Shown here: positions 44,953 to 55,797 of the stretch, piece by piece
Layout of the letters: the number at the start of each line of letters is the position of its first letter
Numbering within the stretch: the first letter of the stretch is position 1
Source: Siphonodentalium dalli
Lineage: Eukaryota; Mollusca; Scaphopoda; Gadilida; Siphonodentaliidae
Length of the DNA: 64,000 nucleotides
NCBI GenBank assembly: GCA_032622095.1
Contig: CP136064.1
Span: forward strand, 130,993,605-131,057,604
Direction: 5' to 3'
Translations under genes and position numbers: made by a program
The notes under the pieces: model-generated
Database searches by the model: none
The model's input: only the letters and a program-made list of their open reading frames with translations
What the model was told of the DNA's origin: nothing

Positions 44953-46049
44953 TAGGGCTTCACGATATGATCAAAAATATTATCGATACGATATCCAAAT
45001 TATTATCGCGATATGGGTATATATCGATAATCTAAAGTTTTGAATTCCAAACTAATGTAATTTTAAATTGTATGCTTTCATGAAAAGCCGCGAACGAGCG
45101 TTAGCAGTTTGCGTATTTTTGTTGAATACATAACATTTCCATGTTACTTCCGGTTGTAATTGAAAGTAAGAACTAAACGATAAGTTTACGTAATATAGTA
45201 ATGTTTATTGAATTAACACAGCATTTGAATGAAAGAACATACAGGTAAAACAATAATAACAAAAGTGGCTAACAATGTGAAGGTGACTTGCACAGAGACA
45301 TATTTACATGTTTGACGCTAAGAACGCGCTGAATAGCTCTTAAGTTGCGTCGACGTATCCAGCTGGTCGAGAAAGCAGACACTATCCCGCGGCAAATATT
45401 AAGCAATCTACGAACACGTTTGTCGTCTTTCATAGAGTTGTTAACAGCCAGATTCAAATTGTGCCCGAAGCAGGAAAGGTGTTGCCATCCGAGTATGTCA
45501 ACAGCTTTGAAAATGTTTGACCCATTGTCTGTTGTGATGCACGACAGCTGATCGGGGTTGAGACCCCACGACTTTGAACAATCAGGCAATACTTCCGCGA
45601 TATTCTCGCTAATTTAATGACAACAATGACTCTGCTTTAGGGACACATCAACATCGAACTTATAACTTAAATGGCTTCACGCCAGATTATCCACACGCAA
45701 TACAACCTGTGAAAATACTGCTTATATCACCACAACAGTGTTTAATCAACGAACTCAATTAAGAATGACTAGCATTCTTTTCACGTTAATTATTTGTAAC
45801 GCCTTTAGCAATACAGCGGACTCTTTGTCTAGCCAGCCACCAATGCGGGTGACAGTCCCGGCTATTTGCACGTTATCACACTGTTGGCTAGAATGCGCCT
45901 ACATGAAACTTTTTGTTTTATTTAATTCAAATGTATTAAACTTTGGAAATATATCGTTGATGACGATAATTTAGTTTTGGGTCGATACGATACGATAATT
46001 AAAAAATATATCGACATTCGATAATATATCGATATACCGTGAAGCCCTA
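44953..46049 (-). mobile_element. 1.1-kb hAT element (ZBED type), internally deleted
   Basis: The ends read TAGGGCTTCACGATAT inward (right end ATATACCGTGAAGCCCTA), with TATTGTAG duplicated at 44945-44952 and 46050-46057. The 8-bp duplication and TAGGG start are hAT hallmarks. Subterminal regions are rich in ATATCGATA motifs. Inside is a fragment of the transposase on the minus strand. Confidence 0.95.
45269..45612 (-). pseudogene. hAT (ZBED-like) transposase fragment
   Basis: The frame contains ENIAEVLPDCSKSWGL, CITTDNGSNIFKAVD and WQHLSCFGHNLNLAVNNSMK. TTDNGSN...W.H..C..H.LNL is the catalytic-core text of hAT transposases of the ZBED1/ZBED4 type, including the Asp of the DDE triad in TDNG and the conserved C..H box. 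The BED finger upstream and the C-terminal dimerisation domain are missing, so this is an internal remnant. Confidence 0.9.
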
Positions 46050-46124
46050 TATTGTAGTTAGGTCGAAACAGTTTGAAATATTTGTGGTTGGGGTATCCAT
46101 ACTGACTATATTTAAACCCCACTA

Positions 46125-46445
46125 TCCTAACCTCTTGGCTGATAGCTATACATCCGTTAGTAGGCCTACAGACGTATTTGTCACACTGCGTGATATATGT
46201 TTATACTGAGTATGGACCTACTTCAGCATACTAGCAGTCAAGCATCATTTATAATGAGAATTCAGAAATTTGTGCTTCGCTACCAATGTATCTCTGTGTT
46301 TGAAATGGTGTATGATATTGCAGGATTGTAAACGATAATAGCTTATAAATGTAGTTCAACTGTTGACCCTTTACCCAATATGGATATTAACAACGTCATT
46401 GACCACAGCCAACACTGAAATGTGATAACGTCACCATCCCTGCCA
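46125..46445. mobile_element. Diverged copy of the TTAA MITE
   Basis: ATGGACCTACTTCAGCATAC, TGGTGTATGATATTGCAGGA and TAAACGATAATAGC parallel ACGGACCTACTTCAGCACGC, AGTGTATGATGTTCCACGAT and GAACGATAATAGCC in 16738-17053, in the same order and spacing. The left end (CTAACCTCTTGGCTG) is recognisable but the right end has decayed. Confidence 0.8.
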
Positions 46446-46795
46446 ACGCATCTCTTCCGACGTAAAATTATTGAAAAGATATTAATATTTATGTCACATC
46501 ATTGATGCTGTTTATCTTGATCTAAATTTATTTTATTTGGTAGAATTTGTTTTCCAGAGATGTGAGTCCCCACATATATAGAAATATGGTTAATATTTAA
46601 ATATATATGATATTTTATAACAAACAACATAAACAACAAACAAAAAGGTAAGTTTGTTGTTCTCAACAATTTGTCTGTTGGTGGAAAAGCCGACAAAATT
46701 GGGTGAGTTTATCATTGTTTTAAGCAATTTATACATGGTGTAATGATACATAAAATACACAATCGAATAGAATATTAAATTCAGTATATTTACTA

Positions 46796-47091
46796 GACCA
46801 AGTCTCCTTGGTCCAGAACAGCTTGGGATATTGTTTGGGATGATGCTGTTTTTGGAATCATCACTATACCTTTTTCTATCAGGGTAGATGATAAATCAAT
46901 TTGAAGAAAGATTAATAACGGACATGTCAGGTGATCAATCAGGTTTACTCGATTGCCTGGGCTCTACGTTTACATGTAGTACATCTTTTGAATTAACGTC
47001 CATTATAGAAGAGCAACGGGGCCGGACTTGGTCCAAAAACAGCATCTTCCCACCGATATCCCAAGCTGTTGTGGACCGAGAAGACTTGGTC
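46796..47091. mobile_element. 296-bp MITE with TA target duplication
   Basis: GACCAAGTCTCCTTGGTCCA then GAACAGCTTGGGAT on the left is inverted on the right (ending GACCGAGAAGACTTGGTC), about 65 bp per arm. It is flanked by TA on both sides, as in Tc1/mariner-type elements. The 80-codon frame at 46888-47130 lies in it and is not a gene. Confidence 0.88.
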
Positions 47092-47099
47092 TATATATT

Positions 47100-47930
47100 T
47101 ACATGTGAATGCAGTAATCGGCTTTATTAGTCAAACTAATCCATATTTCATCACCAGTGATTCATTGATTACAAAACCATGTGTATGTCATCTACGTTTT
47201 GTTTGTTTCTGACTGGCTTAGTAAATATTACAACAATCAGCTGATCAGCATTTCATGTAAAATGAATAAATAAAAAAAACCTTCATGTCTATTATAGCCA
47301 AGAAATGTTATTTCTCCCAGTATAATTAGTATCAAGCATACTAAAAAATAAGACAAAGACACTTCTTAAAATGCATATAATGAAATGTGACGAATCATTA
47401 AATATGATAATGGCGCTTCTTGTGGTACCTCATCACATATTGACATAAGTCAATTTAAATGAAACATAACAAATTTTCAAAACAATTTCGGGTGGGAGAT
47501 AATATCAATTTCAAGTGGTCGGATGTCACACTGATTGACCTCACGGCCCTGCTTAATGCAGTCAACAAGAAAGGTGACAGATGGGAAGTTGGCTTCCATC
47601 ATATTTCTATTGTTGGAAATAAAAGCTATGTTGAAAGGTTTACATGGCGAAAATCTTCATAAACAGAATCAAATGTACAAAATAATGCGAAAGATAGCTA
47701 CATGTATATCATTATCTCAGCTTTCAAAAGATAACAAAAATATTGGTTATTTAATTGTTAAAAAAAATATGTGATGCCAAACAGGAACAGTATCCCTTTT
47801 TTTGTGGCTGCAAAACGTCGTTATGTATGCTAGGCCTTCTGTTTGCTCCCGGCCACCGCTAAAAGTCGTTCTGTTGGGTTTAGCATTATTTGAGCTACAA
47901 ATTATACCTAATAATCAGGGGGGGTGTCAC
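47100..47930. other. Intron sequence, nothing recognised
   Basis: AT-rich DNA with two overlapping short frames (47459-47774) that lack motifs. Confidence 0.5.
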
Positions 47931-47935
47931 AAAAT

Positions 47936-48160
47936 ATTTTCAGGCACGTATGCTGATTTTTTCCTTTCGATCCTTGTTGGGACCCACCCACCCCCGCGTC
48001 CAAATTTTTTTCCGTTTTCGGCAGGGTGTGGGGGGGGGTTGGAATTTTTTTTCAGGCACGTATGCTGATTTTTTACTTTCGACCCTTGTTGGGACCCACC
48101 CACCCCCGCGTCCAAATTTTTTTCCGTTTTTCCCAACCATTTTTGGACACCCACCCCCCT
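47936..48160 (+). repeat. 112-bp tandem duplication, G/C-run rich
   Basis: TTCAGGCACGTATGCTGATT recurs after 112 bp, followed each time by GTTGGGACCCACCCACCCCC and CAAATTTTTTTCCGTTTT. Frames on both strands through this segment are artefacts of the duplication. Confidence 0.93.
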
Positions 48161-48289
48161 TTTAACACTAAAACAGAGATTTGCGGGGGGAAATTCACTG
48201 TAAACAGCTATATATGAATTTCTGTGCATATTATTTGTCATGGATGTTAACATTGACATGTAAATAGGAACGAGTCATTTTTAGGTCTT

Positions 48290-49140
48290 TCACGCCAAAA
48301 AAACATGGCTGCCAGCAGCCATCTTGGATTTCAAAATTCAATCCATTAGCATGGGCTACAGGCTATACTGTTTGTCTGATCATCATAATTTTTTTTAGTT
48401 TATGTTAATATTGACATTCTAAGGTGTTTTAAGCCAAATTCATTGCAAAAACAGTCAAAAAGACTTGCAGAAATTTTTTTGCATAAAAAATTGTTTGTTG
48501 GTCCCATCGACCACCCACCCATTAAAATAGGTTGAAAAATACCTGAAATACCTTTCTACTAACGTTATATGTAACAGACAGATGCACGGAAGTCATAAAA
48601 GATACGACTTTGACACAGTGTGCAGGACCTGAACACTTGCTACGCCATTGTATTGAAGTTCCAGAATCAGAAGCAGAATAATGCGTTACTCCGTCGGAAA
48701 TATATATGGTGTCATCTTAATTGGAAAATATTTTAACTTCAAGCACTGCTTTCTCTTCATCAAAATTAGATAGTACAAAAATGTTGAAGAGCGAAGACAG
48801 CTCTAAATTTAACAGGCATAAATGAAACACTCTGAAATTTACCGAAAAAATAATTAATGATCTTGTTAGCTTAACTTGACAAAGTCAAGTTTGAACATTT
48901 ATTGTTTTGGTATCCATCTGTGTGTGCATGCATCCATCCACAATTTCTGGTGGCACGCCCTACAGGTCACATCTCTCATCCGATCATCACCAAACTGCAT
49001 ATGGATCTTCTTTAGTGACCTCTTGATGGGAGCCATCCATTTTTTCCGAAATACATTAAAAAACATGGCCGCCAGCTGTCATCATGAATTTCAAATTTGA
49101 ATCCATCGTCACACCCTGTTGAAGGGATTTTACTGGATGA
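48290..49140. repeat. Dispersed repeat paragraphs near exon 6
   Basis: Two related boxes, CATGGCTGCCAGCAGCCATC...TTGGATTTCAAAATTCAATC (48305) and CATGGCCGCCAGCTGTC...ATGAATTTCAAATTTGAATC (49065), bracket text such as CATCCGATCATCACCAAACT (48976) and AGTGACCTCTTGATGGGAGC. This is typical dispersed-repeat language. No gene. Confidence 0.55.
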
Positions 49141-49216
49141 TAAATCTTCCAGAATTGCTTTCTTTTATTCTGTTTATGTGGAAATAGTTCATATAGATTA
49201 ATTATAATATTTGCAG

Positions 49217-49336
49217 GGATGGTAGAGTGATGGGTGTAATTGAAGTTTCAAGGTCTATTGGTGATGGCCCTTATAAAAAGCATGGACTGACATGTATTCC
49301 AGATGTCAAGAAATGTCAACTACATGAACAGGATAG
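49217..49336 (+). CDS. ILKAP: ILKAP-like phosphatase exon with the SRSIGD motif
   Basis: Acceptor TATAATATTTGCAG (ends 49216), donor GTCAGT (49337). Its first base completes Arg, then it reads DGRVMGVIEVSRSIGDGPYK and KHGLTCIPDVKKCQLHEQDR. The R.MGV..VSRSIGD block is a PP2C hallmark. The following exon should begin with a Phe-Ile-Leu-Leu-Ala-Cys-Asp-Gly type strand carrying a metal-binding Asp. No such exon was found up to 64000, so the gene probably continues beyond the window. Confidence 0.96.
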
Positions 49337-49701
49337 GTCAGTAAATTATTAATTTGTGAAAAGGTTTATCAAATTTAGAGTAACTGTGTTGTTATTAAAT
49401 GACAAATTGCGCATTTTATTTCTGTGAATCAAACTAGGCACTTTGCCCACTGAAAGTATGTAGTATTCAAACAATATTATCGCAAATTCCAACCACGACA
49501 ATTGTCCATTTCAGAAAATACAACAACTGAATTATGTAAAAAAAAGGTATTCTATATTTTCTCCTTAACTCAGGAAGAATTCATTGCCGAACGAACAACC
49601 AACAATGATTCCCCAAACACTACTTAACCCGTCAATACCAAGTACTCATTGATGAGTAGTTTCCCTTAGGAAATGTTTTGATAATAAGTTCAACATACGA
49701 C

Positions 49702-50843
49702 CAGTGTTCGCGCTGGACCGAAAAAAAGTTTAGCCAAAAGTTTAGCCAAATGAAAATTTTATTAGCCAAATGAAATTTTTTTTAGCCAAATGTTTTTTGG
49801 CCAAATTGAAAAAAACTTTGACCAAATTAAATCATCGTTTTATGGTCGGTTCACAATAAATTACTAAAACGTAAAATCTAACAGACACAGGTAAAATACA
49901 CAATAATTTAAATAATTTTGATGAACTAGAAGTATTTTTATATACATCATTTATTAAAAATTTATTTAATCTTTATGTGAAAGAGTGATTTGGGGGGGGG
50001 GGGGGGGGGGGGGGGGGGGTCACCCGGGATTTTCCTTAATTTTTGTTTTATTTTATATCAATATCTTTTTTTAAATCATTAAATATTTATCCTTGCGAAA
50101 ATATCTAAGTGACATCTGGAAACTAATATCTTAATATTGTTAAGCAATTATCAAATTACAATCTGTCATAAAAGCATGCATATTATTTGGACTGTATCGA
50201 TATTGACGACAAATAGCCACAAAATATCTGTCGTGATTCACATTTGGCTGATTAAGCTATTGTCTTACACTTGGTGCTCATAAACCTCGACGGTCATAAA
50301 TACAATGTCATCATAAACATGCATTGTGCAGAGGCCCCGGGAGTGACCAGACAGACAATGGGGGATTAGGGGATTAAATGTAAAATAATGACCTTTTGCT
50401 GTTTCATGCAGAGTGACGTAATCTTTCTCCAGATTAAAACACTAAATATGATTGCATATCACTTTGTGATCGCTTGGTTGATAGAGTTGTCGATCGGCTT
50501 TCCCTTTGTACTGTCCGCGATCGGGTTTCCCTTTTTACAGTCGGCGATATATTCACACTTCCGTTGTTTTTTGGCCTAGATCGTTCACATCACTAAATGT
50601 TAGAACTTACCTTTTGCTGCTACGGAACGATATTTCATAAGTACGAAAATAATGAAATACTTTCGTCACCTAACTTCGTCTTGAATGTCGATCTATTGAG
50701 CGCTTTTATTAATTAGCTTTCTGACTCCATGCTTTCAGTCTCCATTTGGGGTCAAAAAAAGTTTAGACAAATGAAATTTTTATTAGCCAAATTCGAAAAA
50801 GCTTAGCCATTGCCTAATTTGGCTACCGACAGCGCGAACACTG
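49702..50843. mobile_element. 1.1-kb non-autonomous hAT-like element
   Basis: Starts CAGTGTTCGCGCTGG and ends with the complement (CAGCGCGAACACTG). CATACGAC is duplicated at 49694-49701 and 50844-50851. The 8-bp duplication and CAGTG start fit hAT. Near both ends short TTTAGCCAAATGAAATTTTT motifs repeat. The interior has a run of more than 25 G (49993-50019) and no transposase. Confidence 0.93.
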
Positions 50844-50851
50844 CATACGAC

Positions 50852-52484
50852 TACATGTTCGCAGTTGATCTTATTATGTAAACATTTCCCTTCAATGTAT
50901 GTGAATCCTTCTAAATTATACCCAATTATATTGTTCAGCCACTTGCAATTTTATAAGCCCATAAATGCAACAACAAGATATGTTAATTGCTTATAATTAT
51001 GCTCTGGCATCATAATTTCCGTTAGTCGAGCATCCATTTCGAACAATTGGTGAAATTTTATTGGGCGATTTTGCCCACAACAAATTGCTGATAAAAGAAG
51101 TTCAAGGCCGCCCAAGTCAAGATTGACTTGAATGTAAATAAAATGAAACTGCTGCAGAGGAACAACTAACAATTGTGTCATCAAAAATCACTTTTCAAAT
51201 TGGAAATTACAAATTAGATATGATATAAATTTGATGTGAATCCACCTAATGCATTGACATTCTGCAATTGACGAATCTCAGATTATTGACCAATCGTGTT
51301 ACAGCGAACGAAGTTCAAGGACGTTGCATTCCAAAACAAAAGAACCTCTTGATGGAGCATTTATACTCGTTTTAAAATGTTGTTTAACATGATAATATAA
51401 CTTCTTTCCGAGACTTTAAAGATGCCTAGGTTTGCTTCAGTCTATGTAAACATACACTCAGATTCATACTGATACTGAGTCTATTGCATTCCCATCAACT
51501 TTTCATTTCTGAACGGTTGTGGGCTTCCCCCAAATTACGTCACACCGCACTAAATATAAATCTGAAATTAGTTGTGATTGACAGGCGTAAATATGGTCAC
51601 GTGCCAGTGCCGTCATGGCCGCTTCAACCCTGAGAAGGCGATTCTAAGAATCGGAATTAATAGTTGCAGGGTTTGTGACTTTTCGTTCGGCGGTTGTTTT
51701 ACTGACAATAAAGGGAAACAGCTAGCTTCCGGGATCCAAAATAATATGTACAATAACTAAGACAGATCTTCTTGAAATTATAAAAAATGTCAATTTATGT
51801 GGATCTCTTGGACTCAGAGTCTCAGAACGAATTATTTTTTAGATTGGCCAGGCGATTTGTCGCCCATGTTGTCAAAAAAATAACACAAATCAACGGCCAC
51901 GAATCAAAAATACATGAATGTCGGGACTATCTGCTAAAACAACTACAGAACTAAAAAAAGTTAAATGACATAACAAAACGATCTATCAGTTCCCCAGTAC
52001 CGGCAGTAGTACCACCGCAGCCAAAACGAGCGAAAAGCAACACAATTCTACACCAACCCCACCGAACCCTCCCCGACCTTACACAGCCGTATTATTAGCT
52101 CCAAAGATTGGCTAGTTGTACCCTAATTACAGTTGCCTGCAATCCAAATTCCGGTGATTCTTGATTTTAAACTTTCGACCGCTCGTCAACAATCTACTTT
52201 ATTTGTCGATTTGTGAATTTCTCTTCCGGTATAACATGACGTCATGGATACTATATTAACAACATTTAGCCACACCTTCGGAATTTCCTCACCGAGAGCA
52301 CGTGACATGTTACTAGCTTTTTATTGTTTTGATTGGCGGTAATTACAAGGAATCCCGGGTTTGGGAAATGAAAACTGAACGAAAGGTCGTCAGACCCACT
52401 ATTTTTTTATATGTGGGTATGTAGTTTACTCCAGACTGGGTTTGCTTATGCATCTTGTAATAGTGACAGTCCTTATATAAAAAA
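50852..52484. other. Sequence upstream of the THAP-like exon, nothing firm
   Basis: Mostly AT-rich. The 51578-51760 frame (with CQCRHGRFNPEKAILRIGIN) and the 50951-51184 frame show no family signature. A TATA-like ATATAAAAAAATGG directly precedes the exon at 52485 and might be a core promoter, which is speculative. Confidence 0.4.
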
Positions 52485-52646
52485 ATGGAACCAGATTCTA
52501 ACGGTAAATCAACGGTGATATTTTGGCCATTTCCGAAGCCGAAAACTAACAATGAACGATATTTACGTTGTATCAGACTGTGCAACAAAAGTCACGAAAA
52601 CTTCAATATCGACTGGATTACAAAGAATACATATGTTTGTTCAAAG
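52485..52646 (+). CDS. THAP-like N-terminal exon (54 codons)
   Basis: ATG at 52485 opens a 54-codon frame ending at a GT donor (CAAAG|GTAGAT). It encodes STVIFWPFPKPKTNNERYLR, then CIRLCNKSHENFNIDWITK and NTYVCSK. The pattern FWP.PKPKT...R...C.R/K...F....I.K.TYVCS, cut just where HF would follow, resembles the C-terminal half of THAP-type zinc-coordinating DNA-binding domains. These are found in transposases and in many invertebrate proteins. No HF-starting second exon was found downstream, so this is either the first exon of a gene running past the window or an orphan exon from a transposon. Too short to show as a long open frame. Confidence 0.6.
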
Positions 52647-53660
52647 GTAGATTAATATAGTTGATATATATTTCGGATTTTTAAGCGATATAGTTTGCTA
52701 AAATAAACTTTGTTTCAAAGAGGGACTTAAAAAAAAACAGAACAATGATGCAAACAAATCACCACCGTTTTTTTTCGGTAGACATTCTATAATATTATAC
52801 CGGATTCAGTAATTACCGTTTTGATACCATATACAAGTTTCTTGTTTCAAATGACTCAACTCATCCTTTATCATATGTACAAGTTGTCAAGAAATCAGAC
52901 ATGGGGAAGTTAGATTTGAAGGAACAGTTCTATCTGACATTATTTAACTTAAGACAAAACTTCGACTTTAAACGATGTGTATTATATACTGTACTGAGAT
53001 TCGACTACAAAAACTGGCATCGTTGAAAGTACAAAGTCAAACTTAATAATGACTAAAAATATATAATAGAAATTAGAGCAAAACATATTGTTATTAGTCG
53101 ATGCATGGGTGCATATAGTTGGTTGGAAGTACTAACAGTTTAAACAATATATTTTTCTTTCAAAATACATATAAGTTTATCACTTCCGTGTTATTAAAGC
53201 TCATTTTGTTATATTATGCAACAACTAAACTCTATTATTTCTCTAGTGTCGATTACCAATGCCTTCGTGGATCAAACGTGTGAAAAATCAAATGAAATGC
53301 AACCTCATTTCCTGTGTGGTAATCCGACACATCCATTATAGGTTGTGTCATTCATTAGTTTAGAACTTCATTAAGACCAATATATCAGGTTGAATAACAC
53401 AGGTGTTTGTCCCGGCAATTCGAAATGGTCATCGGCTTAATATTACACTCAAAACCAAACACGTTTGCTCCCTTTGGGTGACGTCACACCTGTACATCAA
53501 AGAAAAAAGTCGACACATAACTCAGATGAATGGTTGTCACCTTTGTGGCAAAATCTGATTAGCACGTGCACCTATTTCTGACGTCATTCATGTTATGATT
53601 GCTTTTGAGAAACTGACATGTCTGGCTGGGTAGAACCAGTTAATTGCTAAATACCGGTGT
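52647..53660. other. Sequence after the THAP-like exon, nothing recognised
   Basis: AT-rich DNA. A CTCTAG acceptor-like site near 53247 precedes a short open stretch (TGTCGATTACCAATGCC), but its translation does not continue the THAP-like text. Confidence 0.4.
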
Positions 53661-53982
53661 AACATGATATTTCCCCCCCTGGGTTTCTTCCCCCCCACCC
53701 TGGGTATCTTCCCCCCCACTCGTTCATTTTTTTCCCCTCACTTATTTTATATTATTATGGTAAGAAATGCCGAGAAAACTATTAAAAAAAAAAAATTGTT
53801 GGTTATTTTGAAGTTTAACTTAACCCAATAATAGCATAAATATGTCAAAATATTACCTTATGATTCTATCGTTTAATTTGCTTTATATAGTCATGAAATG
53901 GCGAGAAATTAACTTTATATGAGCAAAATTTTATAAGAGTAAAAATTTTGGGTGGGGGGGGGGAGATACCCAGGCCTGAGTA

Positions 53983-54019
<37 letters not shown>

Positions 54020-54475
54020 CCCAGCACCTACATATGACAAAAATTAAACGTATGATTTTATTGCTTAATTTGCTTTATATAGTTATGAAATGGCGAGAAA
54101 TTAACTTTATATGAGCAAAATTTGATTAGAGTAAGAATTTGGGGTGGGGGGAGATACCCAGGCCTGAGTATCTTCCCCCCCCACCCAGCGCCTACATATG
54201 ACAAAAATTAAACGTATGATTTTATTGCTTAATTTGCTTTATATAGTCATGAAATGGCGAGAAATTAACTTTATATGAGCAAAATTTGATTAGAGTAAGA
54301 ATTTGGGGTGGGGGGGGGGGGTGGTAGAAGATACCCAGGCCTGAGTATCTTCACCCCCCCCCCCCCCCCCCACCCAGCACCTACATATGACAAAAAATTA
54401 AACGTATGATTTTATTGCTTAATTTGCTTTATATAGTCATGGAATTTGGGGTGGGGGGGGGGGGGGGGGAAGATA
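53660..54475 (+). repeat. Tandem array of about 165-bp units with C/G runs
   Basis: Three to four units contain GAAATGGCGAGAAATTAACT, TTGGGGTGGGGGG, GATACCCAGGCCTGAGTATC, a C-rich run and GCACCTACATATGACAAAAA. The C run at 53987-54018 is over 30 bases. The last unit is split by the CACTA-like element and resumes at 60088-60155. Confidence 0.9.
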
Positions 54476-55040
54476 CACTACTGTACATGCATTCCATTAA
54501 AATGCCATGAAAATACCATTAAATTGGCCAAAACCATTAGTTTATACCATTAATTCTTGTAACAACAATTTTAATGGGGCTCCACTGAACCCATTAAAAC
54601 ACCATTAATTTTAAAGATTTAATGGCCAGTTCACCATTATAAACATTGAATTGGCCATTAAACACACATTCTATTTTTCTAATGCCCATTAAACCCCATT
54701 AAAATTTGTATTGACTGAATTTAATGGCAATGATTTGGTATACTTTTAATGCCAAGTACACTTGTCATGAAATTAATGCCCATGATCTTGATGGCCTCAT
54801 AGGTAATGGCCATCAACTAACCAATTTAATGCCCATTACATTATTATTGCAAATTAATGCCCATCACTCACAACTGTTGTAATATTAATGGCCATGATTT
54901 CAATGGCTGCCCAGGTAATGTCCATCAAATGACCACATTTAATGCCCATTAAATTATTATTGCGCACTAATGCCCATCACTAGGAAATTATTTCAATGGC
55001 TGCATAGGTGATGGCCATGAATTGACCATATCCATGGTTT
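54476..55040. repeat. Left subterminal repeat field of the CACTA-like element
   Basis: Dozens of short copies of CATTAAA/TTAATGG boxes in both orientations, for example CCATTAAATTGGCC and TTAATGCCCATTA. Mirrored at 59570-60084. Confidence 0.88.
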
Positions 55041-55797
55041 CAACCAAGGAAAGTACTTATATAGTCAGCTACATGTAGTTAACGTCACTTTAAGTGGAAG
55101 CTCATAACATGACCTACACAATCAGGCAATGGCAATCATTTATGTCTATGCTCCACTGAATCAGCCATTTGAATTTCTCGAATGGTGGTTTGTTTTCTTA
55201 ATTGGTGTTTCACGTCACTTTAAGCAGAAGCTCACATCATGACGCAACAGAGGCACAAACTCAGACAATGATGATCATTTATGTATTTCTCTGCTCCACT
55301 TTAAGAGAGACTTTTATCTCAAGCAGTGGTTACTGAAGCCCTATTCTTTCTCATTATGCTAGTCCATGCCTAACCAACTATACAAGTACTACCACGCAGG
55401 GCTCTTGCATGGTGGGGAAAATATAAACAAGAAGGTAAATCAAGGAGGTAAATCAATGAAAAAGCCATGTATGCAATTGAGAAGCAAGACAAACCGGAAA
55501 CATGGATGTTTTATTTTTATTTTGGCCTCACGTATCTTCTTCTGATTGTGTATTTTACTGAAGTGAGCCCATTGGTCATTTGTTTGATTGTCAGGTTGAC
55601 CCCACCATTCAAAATTTTTAATCCATAAGAATCGGAAGCTTCACTACGATATAGAATACATGTACTCGAAGTTTCACTGGGCCCTAGTGAGAAGAGACCT
55701 TCTATTTTTTATTTGTTTATTAACAATACAAGTAGTATTATATTATATTATTTTTTAATTAATATATTGCATAATCTTTTAAAGTTAGGCCATTAAA

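Larger units (their letters stand above)
415..49336 (+). other. ILKAP: ILKAP-like PP2C phosphatase gene, internal part (six exons over 49 kb)
   Basis: Six exons can be chained on the + strand: 415-538, 16443-16549, 21625-21718, 33706-33793, 44736-44857 and 49217-49336. Every junction has AG and GT at the right places. The codon phases at the joins (2, 1, 2, 0, 2) are compatible, giving about 218 codons in one frame. The product contains the ordered PP2C motifs EREEMQDAH, VFDGHAG, DGSTAT, ANLGDSR, DHNP and VSRSIGD. The spacing and intervening residues match integrin-linked kinase-associated phosphatase (ILKAP), a Mg/Mn-dependent Ser/Thr phosphatase that acts on ILK signalling. The 5' exon(s) with the start codon and the 3' exons with the CDG and DN metal-binding motifs were not found here. 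Introns are about 15.9, 5.1, 12.0, 10.9 and 4.4 kb and are packed with transposons. Confidence 0.93.

Noticed and set aside
47802..48259. Overlapping frames with GWVPTR-like text on both strands
   Set aside because: Produced by the 112-bp tandem duplication with G/C runs.
51578..51760. 60-codon plus-strand frame with Cys residues (CQCRHGRF...CRVCDFSFGGC)
   Set aside because: The cysteine spacing fits no zinc finger I know, there is no splice context, and the length is expected by chance.
53247..53340. Possible second exon for the THAP-like frame after CTCTAG
   Set aside because: The reading does not supply the HF residues expected next and meets no family pattern.
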